Source: Anaerolineales bacterium (GTDB lineage Bacteria > Chloroflexota > Anaerolineae > Anaerolineales > Villigracilaceae). From it: DNA of 64,000 nucleotides. Within the stretch, counting starts at the first letter, position 1; the number at the start of each line of letters is the position of its first letter. The notes beneath the pieces are model-generated. The model was not told the DNA's origin and did no database searches. It saw only the letters and a program-made list of their open reading frames with translations. Location of the stretch: contig JAGUZU010000106.1 of NCBI GenBank assembly GCA_020060625.1, positions 1 through 64,000 on the forward strand, read 5' to 3'. The translations under genes and the position numbers were made by a program. Below are positions 1 through 8,081 of the stretch, in pieces.

Positions 1-43
1 GTATTGCTCTGTAAAAACTACGCCTACCGCGAAGATTTTGCGC

Positions 44-70
44 GTAGGTCGGATTGCCAATCCGACTTAC
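44..70. repeat. GTAGG-capped palindrome
   Basis: Near-perfect inverted repeat that starts GTAGGTCGGATTG and ends AATCCGACTTAC. The same capping logic recurs at 26342-26366 and 31016-31042, so it belongs to a dispersed family of intergenic palindromes. The rest of positions 1-156 shows no gene. Confidence 0.6.
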
Positions 71-156
71 TTTGGCTGCGGCTTGCCGCGCTATGATTTC
101 ATTGTAGTACGCGCGTTTCCCGAATTCAATAAGCAGTTTTTCCGGTTTCGGTAAAC

Positions 157-189
157 AAAGAGACCCCGGCGAACTTGCCGGGACTCTTT
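157..189 (-). terminator. Rho-independent terminator of the exported protein gene
   Basis: A stem of CCCGGC with GCCGGG extended by AGAG/CTCT lies just past the stop codon at 202 on the minus strand and is followed by a T-rich stretch. Confidence 0.7.
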
Positions 190-201
190 GTTCATTGCAG
201 G

Positions 202-2226
202 CTATGGGAAGTTGTAGTTCGCCTGCGTGGCGTCGCCGTCCCCATCCCAGATCATCGCATGGATGTCGAACACATTCGGAGGGTCCACGCCTTGAAGCGA
301 GAAATCGGCAAACCAGTATCCGTCAGCATCCGATGAGACCACCATCCAGAAGTCGCCGCCGGTTTGATGTACGCCAACGCCCACTTCACGCAGGGGAGGC
401 GCAGTTCCCGATACGATATTGGTATCATGGTCGAACCCATCCACAGAGAGCGGTTCAACCTGCAGGGTTTTGGTGACTGAACCATCCGTGACGATCACGT
501 ACATGGTTGGCATCAATTCGAAAGGCGCCCAGTCGCTGAACCAAACCGTTCCAACGGCAGGGTCTGATGGCTCTGGCACGGCGTTTTGGGTCATCATCAA
601 CAAATATCCATCATCGGGGTCGGCGTTGTCGTCAACATACATTGTGATCTCGCTGTCAACCTCCCAGCCGATGCTGAATATCCATTCATGGTCGGGGTGG
701 GCAATGATGGTAATGGGCTGATCTTCGCTCGCCGTGTTGAGATTGAAATTTACATTCGTGGAGCCAACTTCGATGTTGAACTGGGTTTGCTCCTCGAAAG
801 GATGCTCCCCGCAAAAGTCGCGCCCGGCGACGATGTTGTGCGATGTTCCGTAGGGAAGCCCTTGCAGGGTATAGTAGCCGTCTTCGTCGGTGCAGTAACC
901 GTAGCCGCCTTCTTCTGTGTCCACGCCAATGCCGCCCAGCGGATTGCCATCGGCATCATACACGTATCCGGAGATCGCGCCGACGCGATAGAAGTTCAGG
1001 TCGCTTCCTTGTTTGTCCATCCGCAGGAATTCGGAGGAATCATAGGTCATGCACTCGTGACCCACTCCGGCGAACTGGGGATTAGGCTGGCTAAAGGCGA
1101 AAACGCCGACTTCATAGACACCGTCCTGAAATTCGCCGAGGGCAATGCCAAAGTCGGTCCCGTCGGGTACGCCCGGCGAGCCCGGCTCGAACGTGTTCCA
1201 TGGGATCACATGGTTGGGGCTGGCAATCCCTGCCGAGCCGTAATTGCTTTCGCCGGGCCAGTTGAAGGGTGAAATGCCGATCTGATAGTAACCGATTTGC
1301 GGATCGCCTCCCGTCTCGAACTCACCCGGAACGTCCGGCACTGCATCCCATACCAGCAGGGCGTCATCTTCAAAGCTATATGTACCATTGATGTTGACCG
1401 GCGCGCCCTGATTGCAGGCGTACCAGATGTCGGTGGATTCAGTGCCTGGGATGGGGTCGCCAAATATATCCAGCAGGGTGAAGCGATACGTCCCGCCGAT
1501 TTGCGGCATTCCTTCAAAGTGAAGCAGGTAGCGGAAGCGTCCTACAAAGTCAACATCGGGGCTGAAGATGTCGGTGTATTCCTGCACAACGGTTTGGGAG
1601 CCGTCGGGCGCTTCGACCAGCATTCCCGACGAGACGATCACGGTATGACCCTCGTAGAGAGTCCAGTATCCTGGATTGTTGTTCAAATCCTTGTGGACAT
1701 ACAGATCGCCGTCGAAACCCAATCCATAATCCCGAATGCTGGGGCATTTTGTAACGCGCCGGTCGTGATGGACTCCGTACCATTCTCCTGCGTCAAACCC
1801 CGTTATCAATGATCCGCTGGCTTCATCATCCTTTACGCTTTCTCCATACATCGAAGCTGTGCCGTTGAAGCGGATCAGGAAGGGTTCTCCATATTCCCCC
1901 GGCGGGACGATGGTGCTGTATATCGTGAATTCGTAGGAGCTGGTGTCAGGGTTGTGTGTTGCCCTTAGGGAAAGCGGCATGATCGCATTTGTATCGGGCG
2001 AGCGCATGCACCCTGCGGCATAGTAAGTGTTTGGAATAGTGAGGCTTGCCCGCATCTCATTTATATACAGGATCAAGGGAGGCTGGGGATTGTCGTCATT
2101 GAACACCCACTCGAAGTCCCACCTTCCGCGAAAATCGTCCACGCCATTGTCCGCCGCCGCGATGGATGCCGGCATGAGAACTGCGAGGACGAGTGTCATG
2201 CAGGTCATGAAATTTATTACTTTCAT
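202..2226 (-). CDS. Exported protein with a carboxypeptidase-regulatory-like domain
   Basis: 674 residues. The start was placed at 2226 because the ATG follows a clear Shine-Dalgarno sequence (AAGGAGAG) and opens a typical signal peptide (about residues 1-24, MKVINFMTC then a hydrophobic core ending ASIAAA). An upstream in-frame start would bury that signal. Around residues 415-490 there is a CarboxypepD_reg-like beta-sandwich (motif ISGYVYDADGNPLGG ... GYYTLQGLP). The rest is Asp/Gly/Tyr-rich beta protein with no recognised catalytic motif and no C-terminal anchor, so it is probably secreted. It has its own terminator and stands alone. Function unknown. Confidence is high that it is a real exported gene, low for any role. 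Confidence 0.85.
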   Translation of the reverse strand: MKVINFMTCMTLVLAVLMPASIAAADNGVDDFRGRWDFEWVFNDDNPQPPLILYINEMRASLTIPNTYYAAGCMRSPDTNAIMPLSLRATHNPDTSSYEFTIYSTIVPPGEYGEPFLIRFNGTASMYGESVKDDEASGSLITGFDAGEWYGVHHDRRVTKCPSIRDYGLGFDGDLYVHKDLNNNPGYWTLYEGHTVIVSSGMLVEAPDGSQTVVQEYTDIFSPDVDFVGRFRYLLHFEGMPQIGGTYRFTLLDIFGDPIPGTESTDIWYACNQGAPVNINGTYSFEDDALLVWDAVPDVPGEFETGGDPQIGYYQIGISPFNWPGESNYGSAGIASPNHVIPWNTFEPGSPGVPDGTDFGIALGEFQDGVYEVGVFAFSQPNPQFAGVGHECMTYDSSEFLRMDKQGSDLNFYRVGAISGYVYDADGNPLGGIGVDTEEGGYGYCTDEDGYYTLQGLPYGTSHNIVAGRDFCGEHPFEEQTQFNIEVGSTNVNFNLNTASEDQPITIIAHPDHEWIFSIGWEVDSEITMYVDDNADPDDGYLLMMTQNAVPEPSDPAVGTVWFSDWAPFELMPTMYVIVTDGSVTKTLQVEPLSVDGFDHDTNIVSGTAPPLREVGVGVHQTGGDFWMVVSSDADGYWFADFSLQGVDPPNVFDIHAMIWDGDGDATQANYNFP

Positions 2227-2375
2227 TTTTCTCTCTCTCCTTAAAGAGAGTATTTGAAGAATGTTTTTGAAAACTGCAGCCTTGCAAATTGGCAGCCACA
2301 GTCCTGAAATTTTGAAAATTTGCGGTTTTGACGTCTCCTCAAACGCTCTCCAAGACTTGAACGAACCCATCAAAC

Positions 2376-2408
2376 GGCAAACGCAATGGCGTCACCTCCT
2401 TTTGATTT
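2376..2408 (-). promoter_or_regulatory. Orphan strong Shine-Dalgarno in the leader of the exported protein gene
   Basis: On the minus strand a near-complete anti-SD match, AAAGGAGGTGA, lies about 170 bases upstream of the real start at 2226. A 15-codon frame from a TTG 8 bases downstream ends at a TGA. A CACTCC segment just upstream could pair with the GGAGGTG. This may be a leader peptide or RNA switch, but the call is weak. Confidence 0.3.
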
Positions 2409-2615
2409 TGGAGTGCATTTCTAAAGTGAGTTACTTATAAAAATCCCCCAATCTTAAACCATTGTATAACTTTCTGCTGTTGAATTCAAGTTTCAATCCG
2501 CGACCCGGGTGTGTGCCGGCTTTCATTGCCTGCAAGCCTCCTGTTCGATTTGCTTTTCCAGCGTCAGAGGTTGTACAATGGAAGAGAAGGAACGTTTATT
2601 CGAAAGGAGTCCGCC

Positions 2616-2876
2616 ATGAACGATCAACAACTCGATTCCCTGCTGGAAAAAGTCCATGCCGAACTTCAGCGCGTGGATCATGTTGACGATGAAGAGCGTA
2701 AACTTCTGGAGGAATTGGATCGGGATATCCGCGACCTTCTGCAAAGAAGGGATTCTGAAACCTTGCCCATGGTCGAGCGGATGGGGAAAGCCATCGAGCG
2801 GTTTGAAGTCAAATACCCCGCGTTTACCCGGATGCTTTCAGATATTTCCGCCATTTTGAGCAACGCCGGCATATAA
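2616..2876 (+). CDS. DUF4404-like small helical protein
   Basis: 86 residues, starting at the ATG after AAAGGAG. The repeated pattern of leucines and charged residues (LLEKVHAELQRVD, LLEELDRDIRDLL) and the length match the DUF4404 family of small cytosolic helical proteins of unknown function. No signal peptide or catalytic motif. It is flanked by non-coding sequence on both sides and appears monocistronic. The family call rests on the motif pattern alone. Confidence 0.7.
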   Translation: MNDQQLDSLLEKVHAELQRVDHVDDEERKLLEELDRDIRDLLQRRDSETLPMVERMGKAIERFEVKYPAFTRMLSDISAILSNAGI

Positions 2877-3183
2877 AGAAACATGTCTAACCCCAAGAGG
2901 AATATGGGACGCAGGCGAGCGCGGAAAGGGTCATAAAAAATCCGCAAAATCGGCGTTGATCCGCGTCCTGTTTGCCCTTAAAAACGAACTCCCTGCGAAA
3001 TTGAATTTCGGGGTGAGTTATGTTTTCTGTACAGGCGGTTGTCTCAAAGTTGTTTTGGCATATCCATGCCGCTTGGGTTTCTTCGCGCAATTGCTAATAA
3101 ATCTTTACAAAATCTTCACGTTCGGGTTGTAGACTGGGGGTGTAAGAATGAAAAAAATTGTCATTTGACGAAAGGAGACAAAT
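2877..3183. other. Intergenic region without a gene
   Basis: Contains only short antisense frames without ribosome binding sites. The last 15 bases carry the Shine-Dalgarno (AAAGGAG) of the following exported protein. No hairpin or repeat stands out. Confidence 0.6.
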
Positions 3184-3675
3184 ATGAAAAAGACAATTTT
3201 GATTGTAGCGCTGGTTGCAGCGGCGCTGGTGATAGCAGGAGTGGGGGTGGTTTACGCCCAGGACGGAACGCCTCCATTTGGCGGGCGCGGAATGCGCGAT
3301 GGACAGGGCCCGATGCACACCTTCATGGTGACTGAGTTTGCAAAGAAACTCAATTTGAACGTGAACGATATCAACACGCGCCTGGCGGCTGGTGAAACCA
3401 TGTACGATATTGCCCTCTCTGCCGGCGTGACCGCCGAAGAATTTCCCGCCATCATGCAGGAAGTCCGCGCGAACGCGCTGGATGCGGCAGTGAAAGCCAA
3501 TGTCATCACGCAGGAGCAGGCGGATTGGATGAAATCCCGCGGCTTTGGTCGCGGCGGCATGGGCTACGGCGCTGGTGACTGCACAGGGTTGGGGTACGGT
3601 CAGAATGGCTCCTGGGGCGGTCATGGACCTGGAATGATGGGGCGCGGCTGGCAGAATCAACCCGCTACTCCGTAA
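3184..3675 (+). CDS. Exported Gly/Met-rich protein, DUF2680-like
   Basis: 163 residues with an N-terminal signal sequence (MKKTILIVALVAAALVIAG, cleavage likely after VYA). The central part (about residues 50-115) has the pattern of DUF2680-type proteins: a 'KKLNLNVNDINTRLAAGETMYDIA' style first half and 'VKANVITQEQADWM' at the end, in which a helix-turn element is followed by an ITQEQAD motif. The C-terminus is rich in Gly, Met and Trp (GRGGMGYGAG, GPGMMGRGW), which could bind metal but this is a guess. Start chosen after GAAAGGAG. Followed by a strong terminator, so monocistronic. Confidence 0.75.
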   Translation: MKKTILIVALVAAALVIAGVGVVYAQDGTPPFGGRGMRDGQGPMHTFMVTEFAKKLNLNVNDINTRLAAGETMYDIALSAGVTAEEFPAIMQEVRANALDAAVKANVITQEQADWMKSRGFGRGGMGYGAGDCTGLGYGQNGSWGGHGPGMMGRGWQNQPATP

Positions 3676-3690
3676 GTTCCAAGCATGTAA

Positions 3691-3726
3691 ACAAAAACAG
3701 ACAGGCTCGTCCTGTCTGTTTTGTTT
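3691..3726. terminator. Bidirectional terminator hairpin
   Basis: AACAGACAGG and CCTGTCTGTT form a perfect stem with A-run before and T-run after, between two convergent genes. It can serve both. Confidence 0.85.
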
Positions 3727-4643
3727 TAGTCAAATCCAAGCAATGCGTTGATTGCCGGGGCGATGTCTGTCAGGCGGGTGACTTTCTCGAATATTTCCCG
3801 GTATTTGGCTTCTCCGATTAATAAAAGAGGTACAGTTGCATTTGTGTGCCTGCGGGTCGAGAGGTCTTCCAGGTTGCCGTGATCGGAGGTGAGCAGGATG
3901 AGACCGTCTTCGTCCTGCCATTCTGCAAGCAGACCTTTCAGCACGCCGTCGAAAGTTTCGAGCTGGCGGACTGCCCAGTCCATGTCCTGTTTGTGACCGG
4001 CGTAGTCGCTTGCCCAATATTCAAAGAAGGAAAAGTCGTATTCTTTGGCGAGCCTGCCGAGGTTGACGCCGGCCGCTTCCGGCTCGAACACGGGCGCGTC
4101 GGGAAAGCCGAGGAATTCGCGCCAGCCTTCGCCTGTAAAGTCGGCAGAGAGGGCGCGCCCGGCAAAATAATCTTCGTGGGTGAAGAGGGAAATGCCCGCG
4201 TTGGTCAATGCGAGCGGGATGGAGGAATACAGCCGCTTGCCCGAATCGATTCCGTCGAAATATCGCGGGGGATAGGCGTTAAGCAGCGCGGTTCTTTTAC
4301 TGGCGTTCGCCGCTTTGGAGAAGATGGTTGCGCCGTTCAGGTATCGAGCCACTTCCGGGTTTGGCTTGGGTCCGTAGTGATAGCCAAGTTCGGCGGGGAT
4401 GTTAATGCCTGTCAACAAGACCGCCTGCCCGGTGGCGGATTGCGGCAGCCCTTTGACGCCGAGGTTGGGTTCTATGGAAAAGAGTGAAACCTGTTCGTTC
4501 TCGAACGGCGCGGCGGATTTTGTCAATGCCTTCCCGCCAAGCAGGGATCGGAGATAGGGCATATTTGCCCGGGTGAACGGATTGATTTCGGGGTTATCTT
4601 CGCCGAGTCCGATGCCGTCGAGGAAGAGGAAGAGGATTTTCAT
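3726..4643 (-). CDS. Alkaline-phosphatase-superfamily metalloenzyme (iPGM/phosphopentomutase-like)
   Basis: 305 residues. The N-terminus FLFLDGIGLG carries the first metal-binding Asp of the cofactor-independent phosphoglycerate mutase/phosphopentomutase superfamily, SATGQAVLLTG supplies the Ser/Thr nucleophile position, and SDHGNLED near residue 255 is the second metal site. At about 300 residues it lacks the large inserted domain of true iPGM (about 510). It therefore resembles the short 'metalloenzyme domain' proteins whose substrate is not known. Last gene of a minus-strand group behind the thioredoxin-like protein and methyltransferase, separated from the latter by 54 bases that hold an ACGAGTT/AACTCGT inverted repeat. 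Confidence 0.8.
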   Translation of the reverse strand: MKILFLFLDGIGLGEDNPEINPFTRANMPYLRSLLGGKALTKSAAPFENEQVSLFSIEPNLGVKGLPQSATGQAVLLTGINIPAELGYHYGPKPNPEVARYLNGATIFSKAANASKRTALLNAYPPRYFDGIDSGKRLYSSIPLALTNAGISLFTHEDYFAGRALSADFTGEGWREFLGFPDAPVFEPEAAGVNLGRLAKEYDFSFFEYWASDYAGHKQDMDWAVRQLETFDGVLKGLLAEWQDEDGLILLTSDHGNLEDLSTRRHTNATVPLLLIGEAKYREIFEKVTRLTDIAPAINALLGFD

Positions 4644-4697
4644 GAGGGAATACAGTGACGAGTTGCGAGTTGCAAGATATGAGATGCGGGGAACTCG

Positions 4698-5288
4698 TCA
4701 TTTGTTGCCCGGCAACTCGTCGTTCATTTGCCATAAAAACCACGCCGAGGGTCGTTCGCGTTTGTCGAAACCGTCCTGGCGGGAGACGAGGGTCAGGTTA
4801 TGGTGTTGGATCAGGTCGAGGTCGGAATTCACAAGCCCGGGTCCGGTTTGAAGCGGGTCTGTGTTGAAGAATCCGTACATGAGCCAGAATCCGTTCGGAG
4901 CGAGGACGCGAGTCAGTTGGATCAGATAGTCCGCTTTGTTTTCGATGCCGTGAAAACAGCCCATGTCGAGCGCGAGGTTGAATTGTCCATGAGTGTTCTT
5001 CATTTGCGTGGCATCATCTTTGAAAACGCGCGCCTGCGCTTTCGCCCGCCGAATTTTGTGTTTTGCAATGTTGACGGCGCGCGGCGCGAAATCGAAACCC
5101 TCCACTTGCCATCCGGCGTTTGCAAGGGTGATGATGTTCGTGCCTGTGCCGCAGCCGATGTCGAGCGCGCGCCCGGCGGGGTGGTTTGAAATGAAGTCGT
5201 AGAGTTCGGGCGGGCTGATGCCGCTGTCCCAGGGCGCCCGTCCAAAGATATAGGAAAGGTTGAATTTTATGCGGCGGGAGATGTTCAT
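4698..5288 (-). CDS. Class I SAM-dependent methyltransferase
   Basis: 196 residues. Motif I is RALDIGCGTGTN (about residues 40-51), followed by an acidic 'VEGFDFAP' motif II and a 'LALDMGCFHGI' motif IV segment, the usual Rossmann methyltransferase order. The length and the short C-terminal part resemble TehB/UbiE-like small-molecule methyltransferases; the substrate cannot be told. The ATG overlaps the TGA of the thioredoxin-like gene by four bases (ATGA), so the two are translationally coupled. The last codons lie in a repeated ACTCGTC segment, so the C-terminal tail may be repeat-derived. Confidence 0.85.
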   Translation of the reverse strand: MNISRRIKFNLSYIFGRAPWDSGISPPELYDFISNHPAGRALDIGCGTGTNIITLANAGWQVEGFDFAPRAVNIAKHKIRRAKAQARVFKDDATQMKNTHGQFNLALDMGCFHGIENKADYLIQLTRVLAPNGFWLMYGFFNTDPLQTGPGLVNSDLDLIQHHNLTLVSRQDGFDKRERPSAWFLWQMNDELPGNK

Positions 5289-5785
5289 TCGAGGGAGTCG
5301 CGCACTTTTTGCGGGTCGAATTCGCCGACCATGCGCCAGAGTTCGTTGCCCTGCGCGTCGAAGAATATGAAGGTGGGGGTGAATTCGAAGCCGTACACGG
5401 GCGCGAGTTCCATGCCCACTTCCTCCTGAATGTTCAGGCGGATGATGTGTAGTTTTTTGCCGATACTGACTTCGTTTTCCAGTTCCTGTTCGAGCTCGTC
5501 CACGACGGGCTTTATCGCTACGCAGCCAATTCAATAGGGGGATTGGAATTCGAGCAGGACGGGCGTGCCTGCGCCGATGAGTTCCCGCACTTTTAGAGCG
5601 TCATCCATGAGCGGGGTCTGCCGCGGGTGGAGGATGCCCCAGGCTGTGACCAAGCCGGCAACGATGACGCCGAAAGCGAGGTAGTCTTTCACTTTCGGCT
5701 TGTTGGTCAGCAGGACAAGCCCGGCGACAAGCGCAAATCCGGCTGCGATGGCGACGAAGGAATATTGATTGACAAGCGGGTTCAA
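5285..5785 (-). CDS. Membrane-anchored thioredoxin-like protein, candidate selenoprotein (in-frame TGA at the first active-site Cys)
   Basis: 166 codons if the TGA at 5531-5533 is read as selenocysteine (residue 85). Residues 1-58 hold two hydrophobic segments (about 8-27 and 36-53), so the domain is membrane anchored. Residues 65-166 form a thioredoxin fold: 'VLLEFQSPY', then U85-I-G-C88, then 'VAIKPVVDELEQELE', and a cis-Pro motif FTPTFIFFD. The TGA replaces exactly the N-terminal Cys of CxxC, the frame is otherwise open on both sides, and the second Cys is intact. A GTG at 5503 could only give a fragment without the active site. The gene is coupled by ATGA overlap to the methyltransferase. 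Alternatives are a sequencing error or a recent nonsense mutation, but the exact position and the hairpin downstream favour Sec. Confidence 0.75.
5493..5511 (-). promoter_or_regulatory. Candidate bacterial SECIS hairpin
   Basis: On the minus strand AGC-C-CGTC, loop GTG, GACG-A-GCT forms seven pairs around one C/A mismatch. The apical loop begins with G and lies 27 bases after the TGA, within the 16-37 base spacing reported for bacterial SECIS elements. Confidence 0.55.
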
Positions 5786-5843
5786 TGAGACCTCACAGAA
5801 AAATGGTCTTAAATGTCATGTTCAATCCATGACGCTTCACACT

Positions 5844-5872
5844 TTGACAATTCATTTGAGTTCTTTTACAAT
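5844..5872 (+). promoter_or_regulatory. Sigma-70-type promoter of the EF-G-like gene
   Basis: TTGACA (5844-5849), 17-base spacer, TACAAT (5867-5872), 46 bases before the start codon. Confidence 0.75.
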
Positions 5873-5918
5873 CCTGCAACGCTTTACATCCTACAGTTTA
5901 CAGGAAGGGCTTTTTCCG

Positions 5919-8000
5919 ATGAAAGAGTATACCACCGAGTTTCTTCGCAACATTGCGCTGGTTTCACACGGAGGCGCGGGCAAGACGATGCTGGCGGAAG
6001 CATTTCTTCATGTCACGGGAGCAACGACCCGCCTGGGGAAAGTGGAGGATGGGACGGCAGTTTCGGATTATGATGAAGAGGAACAGCGCCGGAAGATATC
6101 CATCTACACGAGCGTAATTCCAATAGAGCACCGCGATCATAAGATAAACGTACTTGACGCGCCAGGCTACACCGATTTTGTAGGCGAGATGGTTTCCGCC
6201 CTGAGTGTGGCTGATGGCGCGGTTATTTTAGTGGATGCCGTTGCAGGCATTGAAGTGGGCACGGAGATCGCCTGGCGCTACGCCGACCAGTTCAACCTGC
6301 CGCGTTTCATCGTCATCAACAAGATGGACCGCGATAACGCCGATTTCGAAAAGACGTACGCCGCCGTCGAGGAATTCATCAAGTTGAATGGGAAGCGCGC
6401 GATCAAAGTCCATTTGCCCATCGGTGAAAAACAGGACTTCAAAGGCGTTGTGGATATCATTGGCATGAAGTCTTACATGGGCGACGGCAAGACGACCGCC
6501 GAGATTCCGGCTGAATTAAAGGAAGCGGCGGATAAATCTCATTTTGAACTTGTGGAAGCCGCCGCCGAGGGCGAAGACGAGTTGATGGAGAAATATCTCG
6601 AGAACGGCTCTCTCTCCGACGAGGAGATGGTTCGCGGACTTGAGGATGTCGTCTACGCTGGAACCTTTGTCCCTGTATTCTGCGCCGCCGGCGCGCATGA
6701 AGTGGGCGCGATTGCGCTCCTGAACGACATCATTGATTTGATGCCCTCCCCGCTCCATGCTCCCAAACGCGCGGCGCAAGGAAAGAGCGGCGACGAAGAT
6801 TTAAAACCATCCGATACCGAGCCATTGGCAGCATATGTGTGGAAGACCACAGCCGATCCATTTGTCGGCAAGATGACCTACTTCCGCATCTTCTCCGGTT
6901 CGATTCAGGCGGATGCGCATGTATGGAATCAAAACAAGAGCGCGGACGAGCGCATGTCCGGGCTGCACTTCCAGCGCGGTAAGGAAGCGACCGCCACGAA
7001 ACTTGTCCATGCGGGTGATATTGCATCGGTCTCGAAACTGAATGCGACGGCTACAGGCGATACGTTCTGCGACAAGGGACACCCGCTTACCATCCCGACG
7101 CCGAAATTCCCCGCCGCGTTGTACCGTGTGGCTGTTGCTCCGAAGACGCAAGCCGACGCCGCGAAAATTTCCACAACATTGACTCGTTTATGCGAAGAGG
7201 ATATGACCCTCTCCTGGCAGAACGATCCTGTCACGCACGAGACGGTTCTTCAGGGCATGGGCGATCAGCATATCGATGTGGCGATCCATCGCGCGCAGAC
7301 CAAGTTCCAGGTGGGTTTGGTGACGCGCGAGCCGAAGGTTCCCTATCGTGAAGGCATCACGAAAAAAGCATCGGGGCAATATCGCCACAAGAAGCAATCC
7401 GGCGGAGCAGGTCAATTTGGCGAAGTACATCTTCGTATCGAACCCTTACCCGACACGGACTTTGAATTCGCGGATGAACTGGTGGGCATGAACCTTTCCC
7501 GCTCGTATTTGCCGCCGATTGAAAAGAGCATCCGCGCCACGATGGAAAAGGGCGCCTTTGCGGGATACCCGATGAGCAATGTGAAAGTCATCGTGTACGA
7601 CGGCAAGGAACATGAAGTGGACTCAAAGCCGGTGGCGTTCGAGATCGCCGGGCGCGAAGCCTTCAAACTCGCCGTGCAGGATGCGGGTCCCGTGCTGTTC
7701 GAGCCGATCATGAACGTCCGCATCACCTGCCCGGACGCCCACATGGGCGACGTGATGAGCGACCTTAACGCCCGCCGCGGGCGCGTGCAGGGAACCGAAG
7801 CAGAGCATGGCAATACGGTCATCATTGCCCATGTGCCGATGGCGGAAATGCTGAAGTACACCACGCAGATCCGCTCACTGACCGGCGGACGCGGCTACTT
7901 CACTATGGAATTCGATCACTACGAAATGGTCCCGTCGCACATCACAGGTCCGATCATCGAGGCGCACAAGAAAGAATTGGAAGCGAAGAAGGAAGAGTAG
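5919..8000 (+). CDS. fusA: Elongation factor G-like translational GTPase
   Basis: 693 residues, the normal EF-G length. The start at 5919 follows AGGAAGG and gives the conserved MKEYTTEFLRNIALVSHGG beginning. G1 is SHGGAGKT (residues 16-23), G3 DAPGYTDF, G4 NKMDRD; domains II to V follow in order, with the domain IV segment GQYRHKKQSGGAGQFGEV and the domain V end RSLTGGRGYFTMEFDHYE. The G1 loop HGGAGKT instead of the canonical HIDAGKTT is typical of the FusA2/EF-G2 paralog group, so this may be the second EF-G rather than the main one. It acts in translocation or ribosome recycling. Own promoter and hairpin terminator, so a single-gene unit. Confidence 0.9.
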   Translation: MKEYTTEFLRNIALVSHGGAGKTMLAEAFLHVTGATTRLGKVEDGTAVSDYDEEEQRRKISIYTSVIPIEHRDHKINVLDAPGYTDFVGEMVSALSVADGAVILVDAVAGIEVGTEIAWRYADQFNLPRFIVINKMDRDNADFEKTYAAVEEFIKLNGKRAIKVHLPIGEKQDFKGVVDIIGMKSYMGDGKTTAEIPAELKEAADKSHFELVEAAAEGEDELMEKYLENGSLSDEEMVRGLEDVVYAGTFVPVFCAAGAHEVGAIALLNDIIDLMPSPLHAPKRAAQGKSGDEDLKPSDTEPLAAYVWKTTADPFVGKMTYFRIFSGSIQADAHVWNQNKSADERMSGLHFQRGKEATATKLVHAGDIASVSKLNATATGDTFCDKGHPLTIPTPKFPAALYRVAVAPKTQADAAKISTTLTRLCEEDMTLSWQNDPVTHETVLQGMGDQHIDVAIHRAQTKFQVGLVTREPKVPYREGITKKASGQYRHKKQSGGAGQFGEVHLRIEPLPDTDFEFADELVGMNLSRSYLPPIEKSIRATMEKGAFAGYPMSNVKVIVYDGKEHEVDSKPVAFEIAGREAFKLAVQDAGPVLFEPIMNVRITCPDAHMGDVMSDLNARRGRVQGTEAEHGNTVIIAHVPMAEMLKYTTQIRSLTGGRGYFTMEFDHYEMVPSHITGPIIEAHKKELEAKKEE

Positions 8001-8032
8001 AATCAGTTTCCAGTTATCGGTAATCGGTAATC

Positions 8033-8062
8033 AGTCTCGAAGCGTTTAGGCTTCGAGACTGT
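8033..8062. terminator. Hairpin between convergent genes
   Basis: Perfect 12-base stem CAGTCTCGAAGC/GCTTCGAGACTG with a GTTTAG loop, 32 bases after the EF-G stop. The T-run is short, so termination strength is uncertain. Confidence 0.6.
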
Positions 8063-8081
8063 TCTATAATCAACCGTCAGC

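Noticed and set aside
5285..5503. Separate 72-residue protein starting at the GTG at 5503
   Set aside because: It would be a thioredoxin half without the active site and without an RBS; the frame continues upstream through a single TGA at the Cys position, which is better explained by Sec or, less likely, a nonsense mutation.
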